Source: a bacterium
GTDB taxonomy: Bacteria > 4484-113 > JAGGVC01
Assembly (NCBI GenBank): GCA_039961635.1
Contig: JABRWB010000063.1
Span: 19,644 to 83,643, forward strand
Direction of reading: 5' to 3'
Length of the DNA: 64,000 nt
The translations under genes and the position numbers were made by a program. Under the pieces are notes generated by a model that was not told the origin of the DNA, did no database searches, and was given only the letters and a program-made list of their open reading frames with translations. Below are positions 41,631-49,096 of this stretch, piece after piece. The stretch's first letter is position 1. Every line of letters starts with the position of its first letter.

Positions 41631-41664
41631 CCGCGATCGCCTTACGCCGACAACGGAACCGATG

Positions 41665-42339
41665 CTATCCGGCCGCGGCGGCGGCTGGCTTCATCTGCTC
41701 AATATTCTCCGCGGCCTTGTTGACGTACGCGAAACCGAACGCGAGATTCAAAAGCGATGCGACGTGCATCTCCTCCGTCACGCTTCCAGTCGCGTCCGCG
41801 GGGAAGAACACGCGATAATCGCGGTAATACGCGTCGCGCGCGGTGGACTCGCAGCACATGTTCGTCATTATTCCGGTGACTACAATATCGGTTACGCCCA
41901 GGCAACGCAGCACCGTTTCGAGGTCCGTGTTGTAAAACGCCGAATAGCGATGCTTGGCGACAACCTTTTCGCCCGGCAGCGGCGCTATCCGCTCGTGCAC
42001 TTCGCTTTCCGGCGTGCCCTCCCAACATTTGCCGGGCCACCACCAGTCCATTATCCCCAAGTCGGAGCCGTCCGGATTGTGGACGTGGCGCGTGTAAATG
42101 ACCGGGCGCGAAGCGGCGCGGAACGCTCCAATCAACGCGGCGATGTTTTCAAGCACCGCCAGCCCGCCGCATGTAAAGGTCGGGGATGCGGGATCGAGAA
42201 AAAACTTCTGCATGTCGATTACGAGCAACGCAGCCGTGTCCCGCCGCAACTTCATTTCATGCGTGTTGAACGGCGCGATCTGCGCAAGCCAGCGGTCGGT
42301 CGCCCCGGGAAGCGATTCGGAAGTCACGTACGGATTCAT
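41665..42339 (-). CDS. Isochorismatase-family cysteine hydrolase
   Basis: The 224-residue protein has the family's catalytic triad: Asp in LLVIDMQKFFL, Lys in VVAKHRYSAFYNTDL, and Cys in VTGIMTNMCCESTARDAY. Related enzymes include isochorismatase, nicotinamidase, N-carbamoylsarcosine amidase and biuret hydrolase, and the substrate cannot be told from this sequence. GAGGAA 9 nt before the ATG supports the start at 42339. A long inverted repeat (42368-42408) lies just upstream. It converges with the M29 peptidase gene. Confidence 0.88.
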   Translation of the reverse strand: MNPYVTSESLPGATDRWLAQIAPFNTHEMKLRRDTAALLVIDMQKFFLDPASPTFTCGGLAVLENIAALIGAFRAASRPVIYTRHVHNPDGSDLGIMDWWWPGKCWEGTPESEVHERIAPLPGEKVVAKHRYSAFYNTDLETVLRCLGVTDIVVTGIMTNMCCESTARDAYYRDYRVFFPADATGSVTEEMHVASLLNLAFGFAYVNKAAENIEQMKPAAAAAG

Positions 42340-42367
42340 GCGATTTGGTTCCTCGTCCGCAATATGC

Positions 42368-42408
42368 GGCAAGTCCGCCCCTTCGTTTAATTAAGGAGCG
42401 GACTTGCC
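42368..42408. repeat. Long inverted repeat upstream of the isochorismatase-like gene
   Basis: GGCAAGTCCGCCCCTT and AAGGAGCGGACTTGCC pair with 15 of 16 matches around a short AT-rich loop. It lies between the FlgT-like gene end and the hydrolase start, both on the minus strand. It has no T-tract on either strand, so it is not a classical terminator. It may be an operator or an mRNA end-protecting hairpin. Confidence 0.6.
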
Positions 42409-42424
42409 GAAAATTTATGCTAAC

Positions 42425-43576
42425 TCAACTTACGGACAGATCAAGGCTCGAATCGGTGAAACCCTTCACCCGGAATGTCTGGCCGGAACTGGTTTTTCCG
42501 TCAATCAATCCAGCCACGTTTATCGCCTTGAACTTGTGCATCAAATCGAAGGTCAGCACGCCGCCGTTGAACTGCTCGCCCGTTATCTTGACGAAGCCGT
42601 CCGTGCTCTGAAGCAGAGCCGTAATCGCGGCCAAGGTGGAAAAGCTCGCGTTGTTTACGGTCACGCGGTAACGGTAGCCGTCAACGGAAGCCGCTCCCCA
42701 GAACTTCGGAACCTCGACGTTAACGTCCTTTCCGATGACCTGCCCGGCCATCACCATCGCGTTGTTTGCGGACATCGTCTCGCTGTTCGCGGGCTTGCCC
42801 GTCACTTGGTAATTCTTTGCGAAGATGACGCGTGCGGTATTGGCGTTGACGACCTTGAGCTGGACTACCGCGTCGTAGGTGCCCATAAAGCCGGGAAGGT
42901 TGTATTCGCGGCTCATATCGGTATTAAGCTGCGCCTGCGCGCTTCCAACGATAAATGTGTCCGCGCCGAACTGATTGGCCAACGCGACGGCGGCGCCGAG
43001 GTCGCCCTTCAACGCCTGATCAACCGCACCCTTTGCGGCGACCGCATCCATTTGCTGGCGATCAACGATAATGAAGTTCTTGATTAGCTGAGCCATTAGC
43101 TCCGTTTCAAGAGTCGCGGCGGAAAAAGGCGTACCGGACGTTTTCTCGTCGATGAAGAGCATAACTTTGTGATCGTCGAGGATGTCCAAATCGGACAAGT
43201 TTTCCAAGATGATATCGAGGAACACGTCCGCTTCGATATTGATGTGGTATTCCTGGCCGCGCACGCCTTCCGAAATTATCTTCAGGTTGCCCAGGAATCC
43301 CTGACTGCGCGAAAGGAACTGCTCGTTCAAATTGCCCATCGCGTCGATTTCGCTCTGGGTTTTGACGTAAACGCCCGCACCAGCCTCGACGGCCTTTCGC
43401 TTGGCGTCTTCCATCGCCAAGTTGCGCGCAAGGCTCGTGTTGCCGCCTTCAATGAAACTCACGCCCTCCACGCTGACATGCTTGACGCGGATTTGGTCGG
43501 CCTGCGCGAACACCATTCCCGCGGCGACAATCAACGCGAATAGCGCGAACGATATTGCCTTAGTTGATTTGAACAT
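42425..43576 (-). CDS. FlgT-like exported protein
   Basis: The 383-residue protein has a signal peptide (ISFALFALIVAAGMVFAQA). An N-terminal FlgT-type domain follows (VEGVSFIEGGNTSLARNLAMEDAKRKAVEAGAGVYV, split here), then a TolB/CsgG-like middle (QLIKNFIIVDRQQMDAV... ANQFGADTFIVGSAQAQ). FlgT-N domains occur in flagellar H-ring proteins but also in many non-flagellar envelope proteins. GGGGGAAG precedes the ATG. It follows the LPP20-like gene after a hairpin at 43613-43640, and the two probably form one transcription unit. Confidence 0.75.
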   Translation of the reverse strand: MFKSTKAISFALFALIVAAGMVFAQADQIRVKHVSVEGVSFIEGGNTSLARNLAMEDAKRKAVEAGAGVYVKTQSEIDAMGNLNEQFLSRSQGFLGNLKIISEGVRGQEYHINIEADVFLDIILENLSDLDILDDHKVMLFIDEKTSGTPFSAATLETELMAQLIKNFIIVDRQQMDAVAAKGAVDQALKGDLGAAVALANQFGADTFIVGSAQAQLNTDMSREYNLPGFMGTYDAVVQLKVVNANTARVIFAKNYQVTGKPANSETMSANNAMVMAGQVIGKDVNVEVPKFWGAASVDGYRYRVTVNNASFSTLAAITALLQSTDGFVKITGEQFNGGVLTFDLMHKFKAINVAGLIDGKTSSGQTFRVKGFTDSSLDLSVS

Positions 43577-43612
43577 GGCTTCCCCCGCCGAAAGTTATCG
43601 GCCGTGAATGAA

Positions 43613-43640
43613 AAGGAGGGGCGCCGGCGCGCCCCTCCTT
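43613..43640. terminator. Perfect 12-bp hairpin between the LPP20-like and FlgT-like genes
   Basis: AAGGAGGGGCGC, loop of 4, GCGCCCCTCCTT is a perfect inverted repeat. On the minus strand only TTTT follows, so it may act as a partial terminator or processing hairpin reducing expression of the second gene. Confidence 0.6.
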
Positions 43641-43650
43641 GATTTGGAGA

Positions 43651-44634
43651 CTAGTAAATGAACACAACCTTGAGGCGGGACAGGAAATCGTACTGCCTCG
43701 TCGCGTCGATGATCCGCTGCGCGTCGGCAGCGCTGATCACGATGTCAGCGTCGAAACTGCCGGACTTCTGAATTCCCTTTACAATAAGAGGATTTGTACC
43801 GGCGCGGGCGTTGGCCTTCGCCTGATCCATCGTGCGCGCATACGCGACAATGCCGTAGTCAATCACGGTTTCAGAGTCGCACTTGATGAAGCCGTACACG
43901 TTCTTGCCCGCGGGGTCGAGAACGTTCGGACTCATCGCCGGAAACACGTTAAGCCCGGAGCCGTCCACGATAAGTCCCGTGTATGGGCCGGCGGTAGTAA
44001 CCGCGGGCGGCGGCTCTACCGGCGTTCCGGCGGGGACGAATGGCTTCACCATCGTGTCGCTGGTCGTGATCTGGGCGCTGAAGGACGCGCTCGTATAGAT
44101 GCTAGTGGCCGCGAGCGGCTCCTGCTTGCTGGCAACGTACGGCAGAACCGCGGCCGCGTAGCTCGTTCCCTGGCCGTAAAGCTTGGCAATAGCCTTTACT
44201 TTGACTTCGTATTGGCCGGGGTCGCTTGCTCCGTTGTCCTTGTAATCCTCGTAAGTGATACCGTCAATGAAGCCCTCGCTGTGGCTCACGAAATACTCGT
44301 GAAGCTCGGCGTCTTCAATCACGCTCTCGCTGACTACGTTGATGCCTTTGACCTTTTCAAGCAACTTCTGCTGCGCATTCAACTCGGCCATACGCATGGC
44401 CTTGTTCCGCATGATCGCGGGAGTCGCGTTCAAAAAGTTGGACGGAACGTAGCCGTAGCCGTACACCACGATGTCATGCGTACCCCAGTCGACATAGTTT
44501 TCCTTGTCGCCGAAGAACTGCACGGTCGTGTTCGCCTGAAAGTTCACGCTGACGTTTTGTGCGCTTGCGGCACCGCTCCAAACTGAAGCGACCGCCGCGA
44601 ACAAAAGCGTCAGAACGATCCCCTTGCACTTCAT
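43651..44634 (-). CDS. LPP20-family exported protein
   Basis: The 327-residue protein has a signal peptide ending near GAASA-QN. The region VVYGYGYVPSN... AMRMAELNAQQKLLEKVKG is the LPP20-type domain. It is followed by the frequently associated segment YTGLIVDGSGLNVFPAMSPNVLDPAG. Such proteins are found in the envelopes of many Gram-negative bacteria, some near flagellar genes; their function is unclear. AAGGAGG precedes the ATG and a TATACT box is at 44667-44672. It is first in a pair with the FlgT-like gene. Confidence 0.8.
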   Translation of the reverse strand: MKCKGIVLTLLFAAVASVWSGAASAQNVSVNFQANTTVQFFGDKENYVDWGTHDIVVYGYGYVPSNFLNATPAIMRNKAMRMAELNAQQKLLEKVKGINVVSESVIEDAELHEYFVSHSEGFIDGITYEDYKDNGASDPGQYEVKVKAIAKLYGQGTSYAAAVLPYVASKQEPLAATSIYTSASFSAQITTSDTMVKPFVPAGTPVEPPPAVTTAGPYTGLIVDGSGLNVFPAMSPNVLDPAGKNVYGFIKCDSETVIDYGIVAYARTMDQAKANARAGTNPLIVKGIQKSGSFDADIVISAADAQRIIDATRQYDFLSRLKVVFIY

Positions 44635-44666
44635 ACTTTCCTCCTTACCACCAAGATGACGGTACT

Positions 44667-44672
44667 AGTATA
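44667..44672 (-). promoter_or_regulatory. -10 box (TATACT) of the LPP20/FlgT pair
   Basis: TATACT on the minus strand lies 32 nt before the start at 44634, with AAGGAGG in the leader. Confidence 0.55.
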
Positions 44673-44744
44673 CCAGATTTCCGCGTTCTTGACGCGGTTT
44701 CTTGAAAAACCAAAGTTATCAATTTACCTACCACCCGCAAATCG

Positions 44745-44782
44745 AAAACAAAAGGGCGGCAGGCCGTACAGCCCGCCGCCCC
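44745..44782 (-). terminator. Rho-independent terminator of the large repeat lipoprotein gene
   Basis: On the minus strand an 11-bp GC-rich stem (GGGCGGCGGGC with GCCTGCCGCCC, one G-T pair) is followed by TTTTGTTTT. It lies about 75 nt after the stop at 44859. Confidence 0.85.
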
Positions 44783-44858
44783 AAATTCAAAGATTCCTCT
44801 CCCTTCAACGAAGAATAGCGTTTTCAACTCCGCCTTTGACTTCCCCGGATGGAAGCGA

Positions 44859-47069
44859 CTAAAGCGGAATCGGAGGCTCGGTCGGCTCGCCCGGTGGCGT
44901 TTCACCGCCGTCCGGCTCGTCCTCTCCGCCTCCCGTGGGAGGCCCCGGATTGCCCGGGACGGCAATGCCGCCCCAGCCGCCGCCCATCGGACCTCCGATG
45001 GGCCACATGTAAAACTCCATCTGCGGGAAGCCCGGATCGACCCAGAACCTTGTATAAAGGTTTTGGTAGCCCTCTGCGACGATGTCGATTGCATAGTCGG
45101 TCGGGACAAGGTTCATCGTAAACACTCCGTCGCCGTCCGTCACCGAGTCATCCCAATACTGGTTGTCTCCCGAAACGACATACAGCCTCGCCCCTTCGAC
45201 AGGCTCGCCCGTCGTTCCATCAAGCACGGTTCCCGTGAAGAAGACGGTATCCACTTGGGGCGGCGTGTATTTTTCGAGCGAAAAGCTTATGCCGAGCACG
45301 TGGTCTTCGCTGATTACGACTTCAACCGTTTCCGCGCGATAGCCGACCGCGTATGCTCCCACAATCCATACACCGACCGGAATGTTGTCGATGCGGTAGT
45401 GCCCCGAAGAGTCCGTAAAAGTAAACGGATCCTGGTTGGGCTGGACGCAGTTGATGAGAACGTCGGGAAGCGGATTGCCGTCCTCGTCGGTCACGTCTCC
45501 CTCGACGCTCCCGACAGGAACTTCCTCCAAAACGATGTCCACCGTGGTCGAGCCGTCTTCGGCGATTTCAGCGTTGCCACTGAACGGAAGGTGGCGGTAG
45601 GCGTTGGCGAACACGATGTACGGCCCGGCCGCGATGCCGTCAATGGTGAAGTCGCCATTCTCGTCAGATTGAACCGAGTAATACCCGACGAAATAGTCCG
45701 GCGGCATCGGCTCGGCCTGGCTGGATTCGCGCTGCTGCCTTTGCTCGTACAGGTACTTCATCATCAAGGGATTGTCGAATCCGTTGTTGCCGCCCTGTTC
45801 GCCCGCAGTCGGCGCCGGCGCTCCCATCGCCGCGCCTCCGCCCGATTCTGCAGCCGCATCAGTGGCTGTTTCCACCCAATCGCGCATCGCGGGCTCCGTG
45901 CCGTCCGCCAAAGGCATAATCCATCCTCCGCCCCCGCCGTATTCGCCTTGGTAAACGAACTCGATCCACGCGCCCGCAACCGGTTCGCCCTCTCCGTCGA
46001 CCGCCGTTCCCGACACGGTCGTGAGAACAAGCGGATCAATCGCGAGATCTATCGTGATTTCGCTTTCGGCACCGCTTAAGTCCTGCCAAGTGCTCTTGGG
46101 CATGTAGCCTTCCGCATTGACCGTGATGTACGCGGAATAGCCGACCGCATCGTCCTCGAATGAGTAGTGGCCCGCCGAATCCGTGTAGGTTTCCTGGTAG
46201 CTGGGGAAATAGGGCATGATCATCGCGTCGTCGGCCTGCGCGGGCTCCCGGCCGCCGGTGCCGCCCGGCGCGGCGCCGCCGCCATCGCCGCCCGAATCAA
46301 TCGTGCCCGGCATCGGCTTGTCGCTCGCGTCTTCCCAAAGTATTCCGGTATCCACCGTCATCGTGACAAGCGCGCCTTCGATCGGCGAGCCGGTCTTGCT
46401 GTCGGTAACCGTACCCGAAACGGCTATCCCGTCCGGCGGCTTTGGCGGTCCGATGGGCGAAAGGTAAACGTCCTGGTAGCTTTCGCCCCCGCCCTGAACT
46501 TCAACCGTTACGACGTTGGGATTGAACTCGTCCTTCCAAGCCAGCAGCAGCCATATCCCCGCCGGAAGATTGAATTCGTACTCGCCCGCTCCTGAAGACT
46601 CCGTATAGAAAAGCCCGCCTTCGTGCGCAAAAGCGATCAGTAGTACGTCCGAAACGGGCGTGCCTGTTGATTGATTGTAAACAGTTCCTTTGACCAACCC
46701 CTGCTCGCCGCCAGCTGCGGAAAACCTGATTTCCACCGAAGGATTGTCCGCCGGCACGAACAGGCTGTCGCTGAATACCACTCCGCCCTTGCCCACTCCG
46801 AGCCTGTACTGCCTGTCGGCGCCCAGCTCGAATTTGCCGCGCGGGACGGTAAACGAACCGTTCGCCGAAGTAACGATTCCCGTCGGACGGCCGTCCAATA
46901 GTATTGAAAGACCTGGCACGGGATTGCCAAACGAGTCGGTAACGACTCCGTTAACGTCGCGTTCAATCGGAGGGGGCGGTTGGATTATTGGATCCTTGCC
47001 GCCGCCGCCGCACGAAAGCGCAACGACCAAAACGGTAAACGCCAATAGCAAAGCAAAAAATCTGTGCAT
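44859..47069 (-). CDS. Large lipoprotein with carboxypeptidase-regulatory-like repeats
   Basis: The 736-residue protein begins MHRFFALLLAFTVLVVALSC, with the lipobox Cys at residue 20 followed by GGGG. It carries about six CarboxypepD_reg-like beta-sandwich repeats of 70-100 residues (for example GVVTDSFGNPVPGLSILLDG, GTVTDSKTGSPIEGALVTM, GDVTDEDGNPLPDVLINC, GTVLDGTTGEPVEGARLYV). They are separated by Gly/Met-rich inserts and a Pro/Glu-rich tail follows. GGAG 6 nt before the ATG at 47069 sets the start. Such proteins are thought to be surface scaffolds or adhesins. A terminator follows at 44745-44782. Confidence 0.85.
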   Translation of the reverse strand: MHRFFALLLAFTVLVVALSCGGGGKDPIIQPPPPIERDVNGVVTDSFGNPVPGLSILLDGRPTGIVTSANGSFTVPRGKFELGADRQYRLGVGKGGVVFSDSLFVPADNPSVEIRFSAAGGEQGLVKGTVYNQSTGTPVSDVLLIAFAHEGGLFYTESSGAGEYEFNLPAGIWLLLAWKDEFNPNVVTVEVQGGGESYQDVYLSPIGPPKPPDGIAVSGTVTDSKTGSPIEGALVTMTVDTGILWEDASDKPMPGTIDSGGDGGGAAPGGTGGREPAQADDAMIMPYFPSYQETYTDSAGHYSFEDDAVGYSAYITVNAEGYMPKSTWQDLSGAESEITIDLAIDPLVLTTVSGTAVDGEGEPVAGAWIEFVYQGEYGGGGGWIMPLADGTEPAMRDWVETATDAAAESGGGAAMGAPAPTAGEQGGNNGFDNPLMMKYLYEQRQQRESSQAEPMPPDYFVGYYSVQSDENGDFTIDGIAAGPYIVFANAYRHLPFSGNAEIAEDGSTTVDIVLEEVPVGSVEGDVTDEDGNPLPDVLINCVQPNQDPFTFTDSSGHYRIDNIPVGVWIVGAYAVGYRAETVEVVISEDHVLGISFSLEKYTPPQVDTVFFTGTVLDGTTGEPVEGARLYVVSGDNQYWDDSVTDGDGVFTMNLVPTDYAIDIVAEGYQNLYTRFWVDPGFPQMEFYMWPIGGPMGGGWGGIAVPGNPGPPTGGGEDEPDGGETPPGEPTEPPIPL

Positions 47070-47257
47070 GGCATGCTCCGATAAGCTTGATTGAGTCAAA
47101 TTGAGACGCTCAAAGTATACCCTTTCAAAATTCCGTGGCAAAGTCCCGATTCGGCACTTTTTCAAGGGTACCACTTCCGGGCACTGCGGTCGGCGCAGAA
47201 CAACGGCCTGCGGTACAGGCAAGCCTCGAATGTTCGCATCGGTATCCGCCCGAGGCT

Positions 47258-47677
47258 TCAGGCTTTTTTTGACGCGGCGGCCCGGCCGTCCGCGACGCGC
47301 CTCCCGCCGAACATCGCCTGCAGTTCGTCATCCGCGCTGTCCGCGGCCTTGACCAAAAGCCGCAGGGCTTCCGCGAAATGCCCGGATGCCCCTTGTGCCG
47401 CCGGCATGGTGTATGACAGCGTGACGCATCCGTCTTCAAGTGCAAACGCGCCCAGTTTGAGCCTGGCATTCCGTTTGAGCAGCTCTTTCATCAAATGCTG
47501 CCCTACACGCGGTTCCATCAGCACCGGACATTCTATGTTGACGAACGCGTTTTCTCCTTCGTCGTCCGGCGTAATAACAACAGCAGTGCTTCCCGTGGCG
47601 AACATGAACGAGCCGTCCCGTCTAGTTGGGTCTATGCCCATGTCAGAAAGCCAGCTTTCGATTAGATTTGAAACCAT
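47258..47677 (-). CDS. YbjN / type III chaperone-like small protein
   Basis: The 139-residue cytoplasmic protein begins MVSNLIESWLSDMGID. Its alternating helix-strand layout (TAVVITPDDEGENAFVNIECPVL... ARLKLGAFALEDGCVTLSY) fits the YbjN / Tir-chaperone-like fold. The last ~20 residues are basic and Ala-rich. AAGG lies 11 nt before the ATG, and a TACAAT box is at 47710-47715. It stands alone between two unrelated genes. The family call is by pattern and is moderate. Confidence 0.6.
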   Translation of the reverse strand: MVSNLIESWLSDMGIDPTRRDGSFMFATGSTAVVITPDDEGENAFVNIECPVLMEPRVGQHLMKELLKRNARLKLGAFALEDGCVTLSYTMPAAQGASGHFAEALRLLVKAADSADDELQAMFGGRRVADGRAAASKKA

Positions 47678-47861
47678 TTTGCGCACAACCTTCGAACTGA
47701 AAGCGCGGGATTGTAACACGGCGAACCAGGAGTCCCCCGTGCACCGGCAAAACCGCAAACAGCCATGCCGCGATTTTATCAACAAAAATGCGGTTTTTCC
47801 TTTGCGTAGCGGGTATTTAACGCGGTTTATCCGGGGACGCTTGAATTGAATCCGGATTTAC

Positions 47862-47867
47862 TATAAT
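47862..47867 (+). promoter_or_regulatory. -10 box (TATAAT) of the 2-oxoacid dehydrogenase E1 alpha gene
   Basis: TATAAT lies 45 nt before the ATG at 47913. A TTGAAT resembling a -35 box is 15 nt upstream of it, at 47841-47846. Confidence 0.6.
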
Positions 47868-47912
47868 GGCTTTTTGTTTTGACGCCGGCCCGTCCGGCTT
47901 GGGGATGCGTGA

Positions 47913-49052
47913 ATGGCCAAAAAAGATTCCGCCGCCTCGGTGGTGGCGAACAAACCTGACGTGATAGCGGGCGCGCCGAATGGAACCACGGCGACGCTCG
48001 CCAATCCACACCGGCAATTTATTCCCGGCGCGCCAAGGAGCAAGTTCGCGGCGAAGGATTTCACGCGGGAAGAGCGCGCGGATATTGAAAAGATTTACCG
48101 TTATATCCGGCTGACGCGCGAGACCGACGACAGATTGCGAAAGCTTTTCCGGCAGGGCAAGTTCTACGGGACATACTTCGCGGCAGTCGGAATGGAAGCG
48201 ACGGTCGTCGTGCCCGCGTTCTTTTGCGAGCCGATGGATTTCGTCGGCATCACGCACCGCGAGCTTGGATGCTTCCTGACCAAGGGAATGCCGCTTCGTA
48301 TGGTTTTCGCGCAGATATTCAGCCGGGAATGCTCCGAAGAGCAGGCCAAAACCCCGCCGTTCTTCTGGGGCTGGACGCCTGCGCGAATCCTTCGCCACAG
48401 CTCCGTGCTCGCAAGCCAGATACCGCTTTCGGTCGGAGCGGCGCTGGCCTACAAAATGCAGGGAGTCGGCGGCGCGGCTTTATGTTATTTCGGGGAGGGT
48501 TCGGCGGCCAAGGGTGATTTTCACGAGTCGCTCAACTTTGCCGGCGTGCACAAGCTCCCGATTGTTTTCGTTTGCATCAACAATTGGTACGCGGAAAGCC
48601 TGCCCATAAATCTAAGCACTCCCGTCGAGGATATAAGCATCCGTGCGAAAGGTTACGGATTCGAGGGCGTACGTGTTGACGGCAACGACACTCCGCTGCT
48701 CTACAAAACATTCAAGGAAGCGTTCCGGCGCGCGCGCGCGGGCGAAGGCCCGACGCTGGTGCAATGCGACACCTACCGCTGGTACGGCCACAGCGAAATC
48801 GATCCGGCAACATACCGACCGTCCGAAGAAGTGGAAAAATGGATTCGCGAAGATCCGGTTTTGCGAATTGAACGCTGGCTGCTTCGCCAGGATTGGATGA
48901 ACGAGCGCGACTTCGAGCGCATCAAAGAAGAATGCCTGGCGGAAATAGACGAGGCGATCGAATGGGCGCTTTCGAAAAACGAACCGGACGCCGAAGTTTG
49001 CCTGACCGGGCTGTACGCGGAGTCCGACGGGGAATACTTGAATAAAGAATAA
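47913..49052 (+). CDS. 2-oxoacid dehydrogenase E1 component, alpha subunit
   Basis: The 379-residue thiamine-diphosphate subunit belongs to the pyruvate/branched-chain 2-oxoacid dehydrogenase E1 alpha family. The ThDP/Mg site is CYFGEGSAAKGDFHESLNFA followed ~30 residues later by CINNWYAES. The GEG form is typical of branched-chain E1 alpha rather than the GDG of many pyruvate enzymes. THRELGCFLTKGMPLRMV and the phospho-loop-like YRWYGHSEIDP also fit. No E1 beta, E2 or E3 gene is adjacent, which is unusual. GGGGA 7 nt upstream serves as ribosome-binding site. Confidence 0.88.
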   Translation: MAKKDSAASVVANKPDVIAGAPNGTTATLANPHRQFIPGAPRSKFAAKDFTREERADIEKIYRYIRLTRETDDRLRKLFRQGKFYGTYFAAVGMEATVVVPAFFCEPMDFVGITHRELGCFLTKGMPLRMVFAQIFSRECSEEQAKTPPFFWGWTPARILRHSSVLASQIPLSVGAALAYKMQGVGGAALCYFGEGSAAKGDFHESLNFAGVHKLPIVFVCINNWYAESLPINLSTPVEDISIRAKGYGFEGVRVDGNDTPLLYKTFKEAFRRARAGEGPTLVQCDTYRWYGHSEIDPATYRPSEEVEKWIREDPVLRIERWLLRQDWMNERDFERIKEECLAEIDEAIEWALSKNEPDAEVCLTGLYAESDGEYLNKE

Positions 49053-49096
49053 TCCTGCCGCATCTCGTATAAATTCCGGCCTGGATTGACGGGCGG

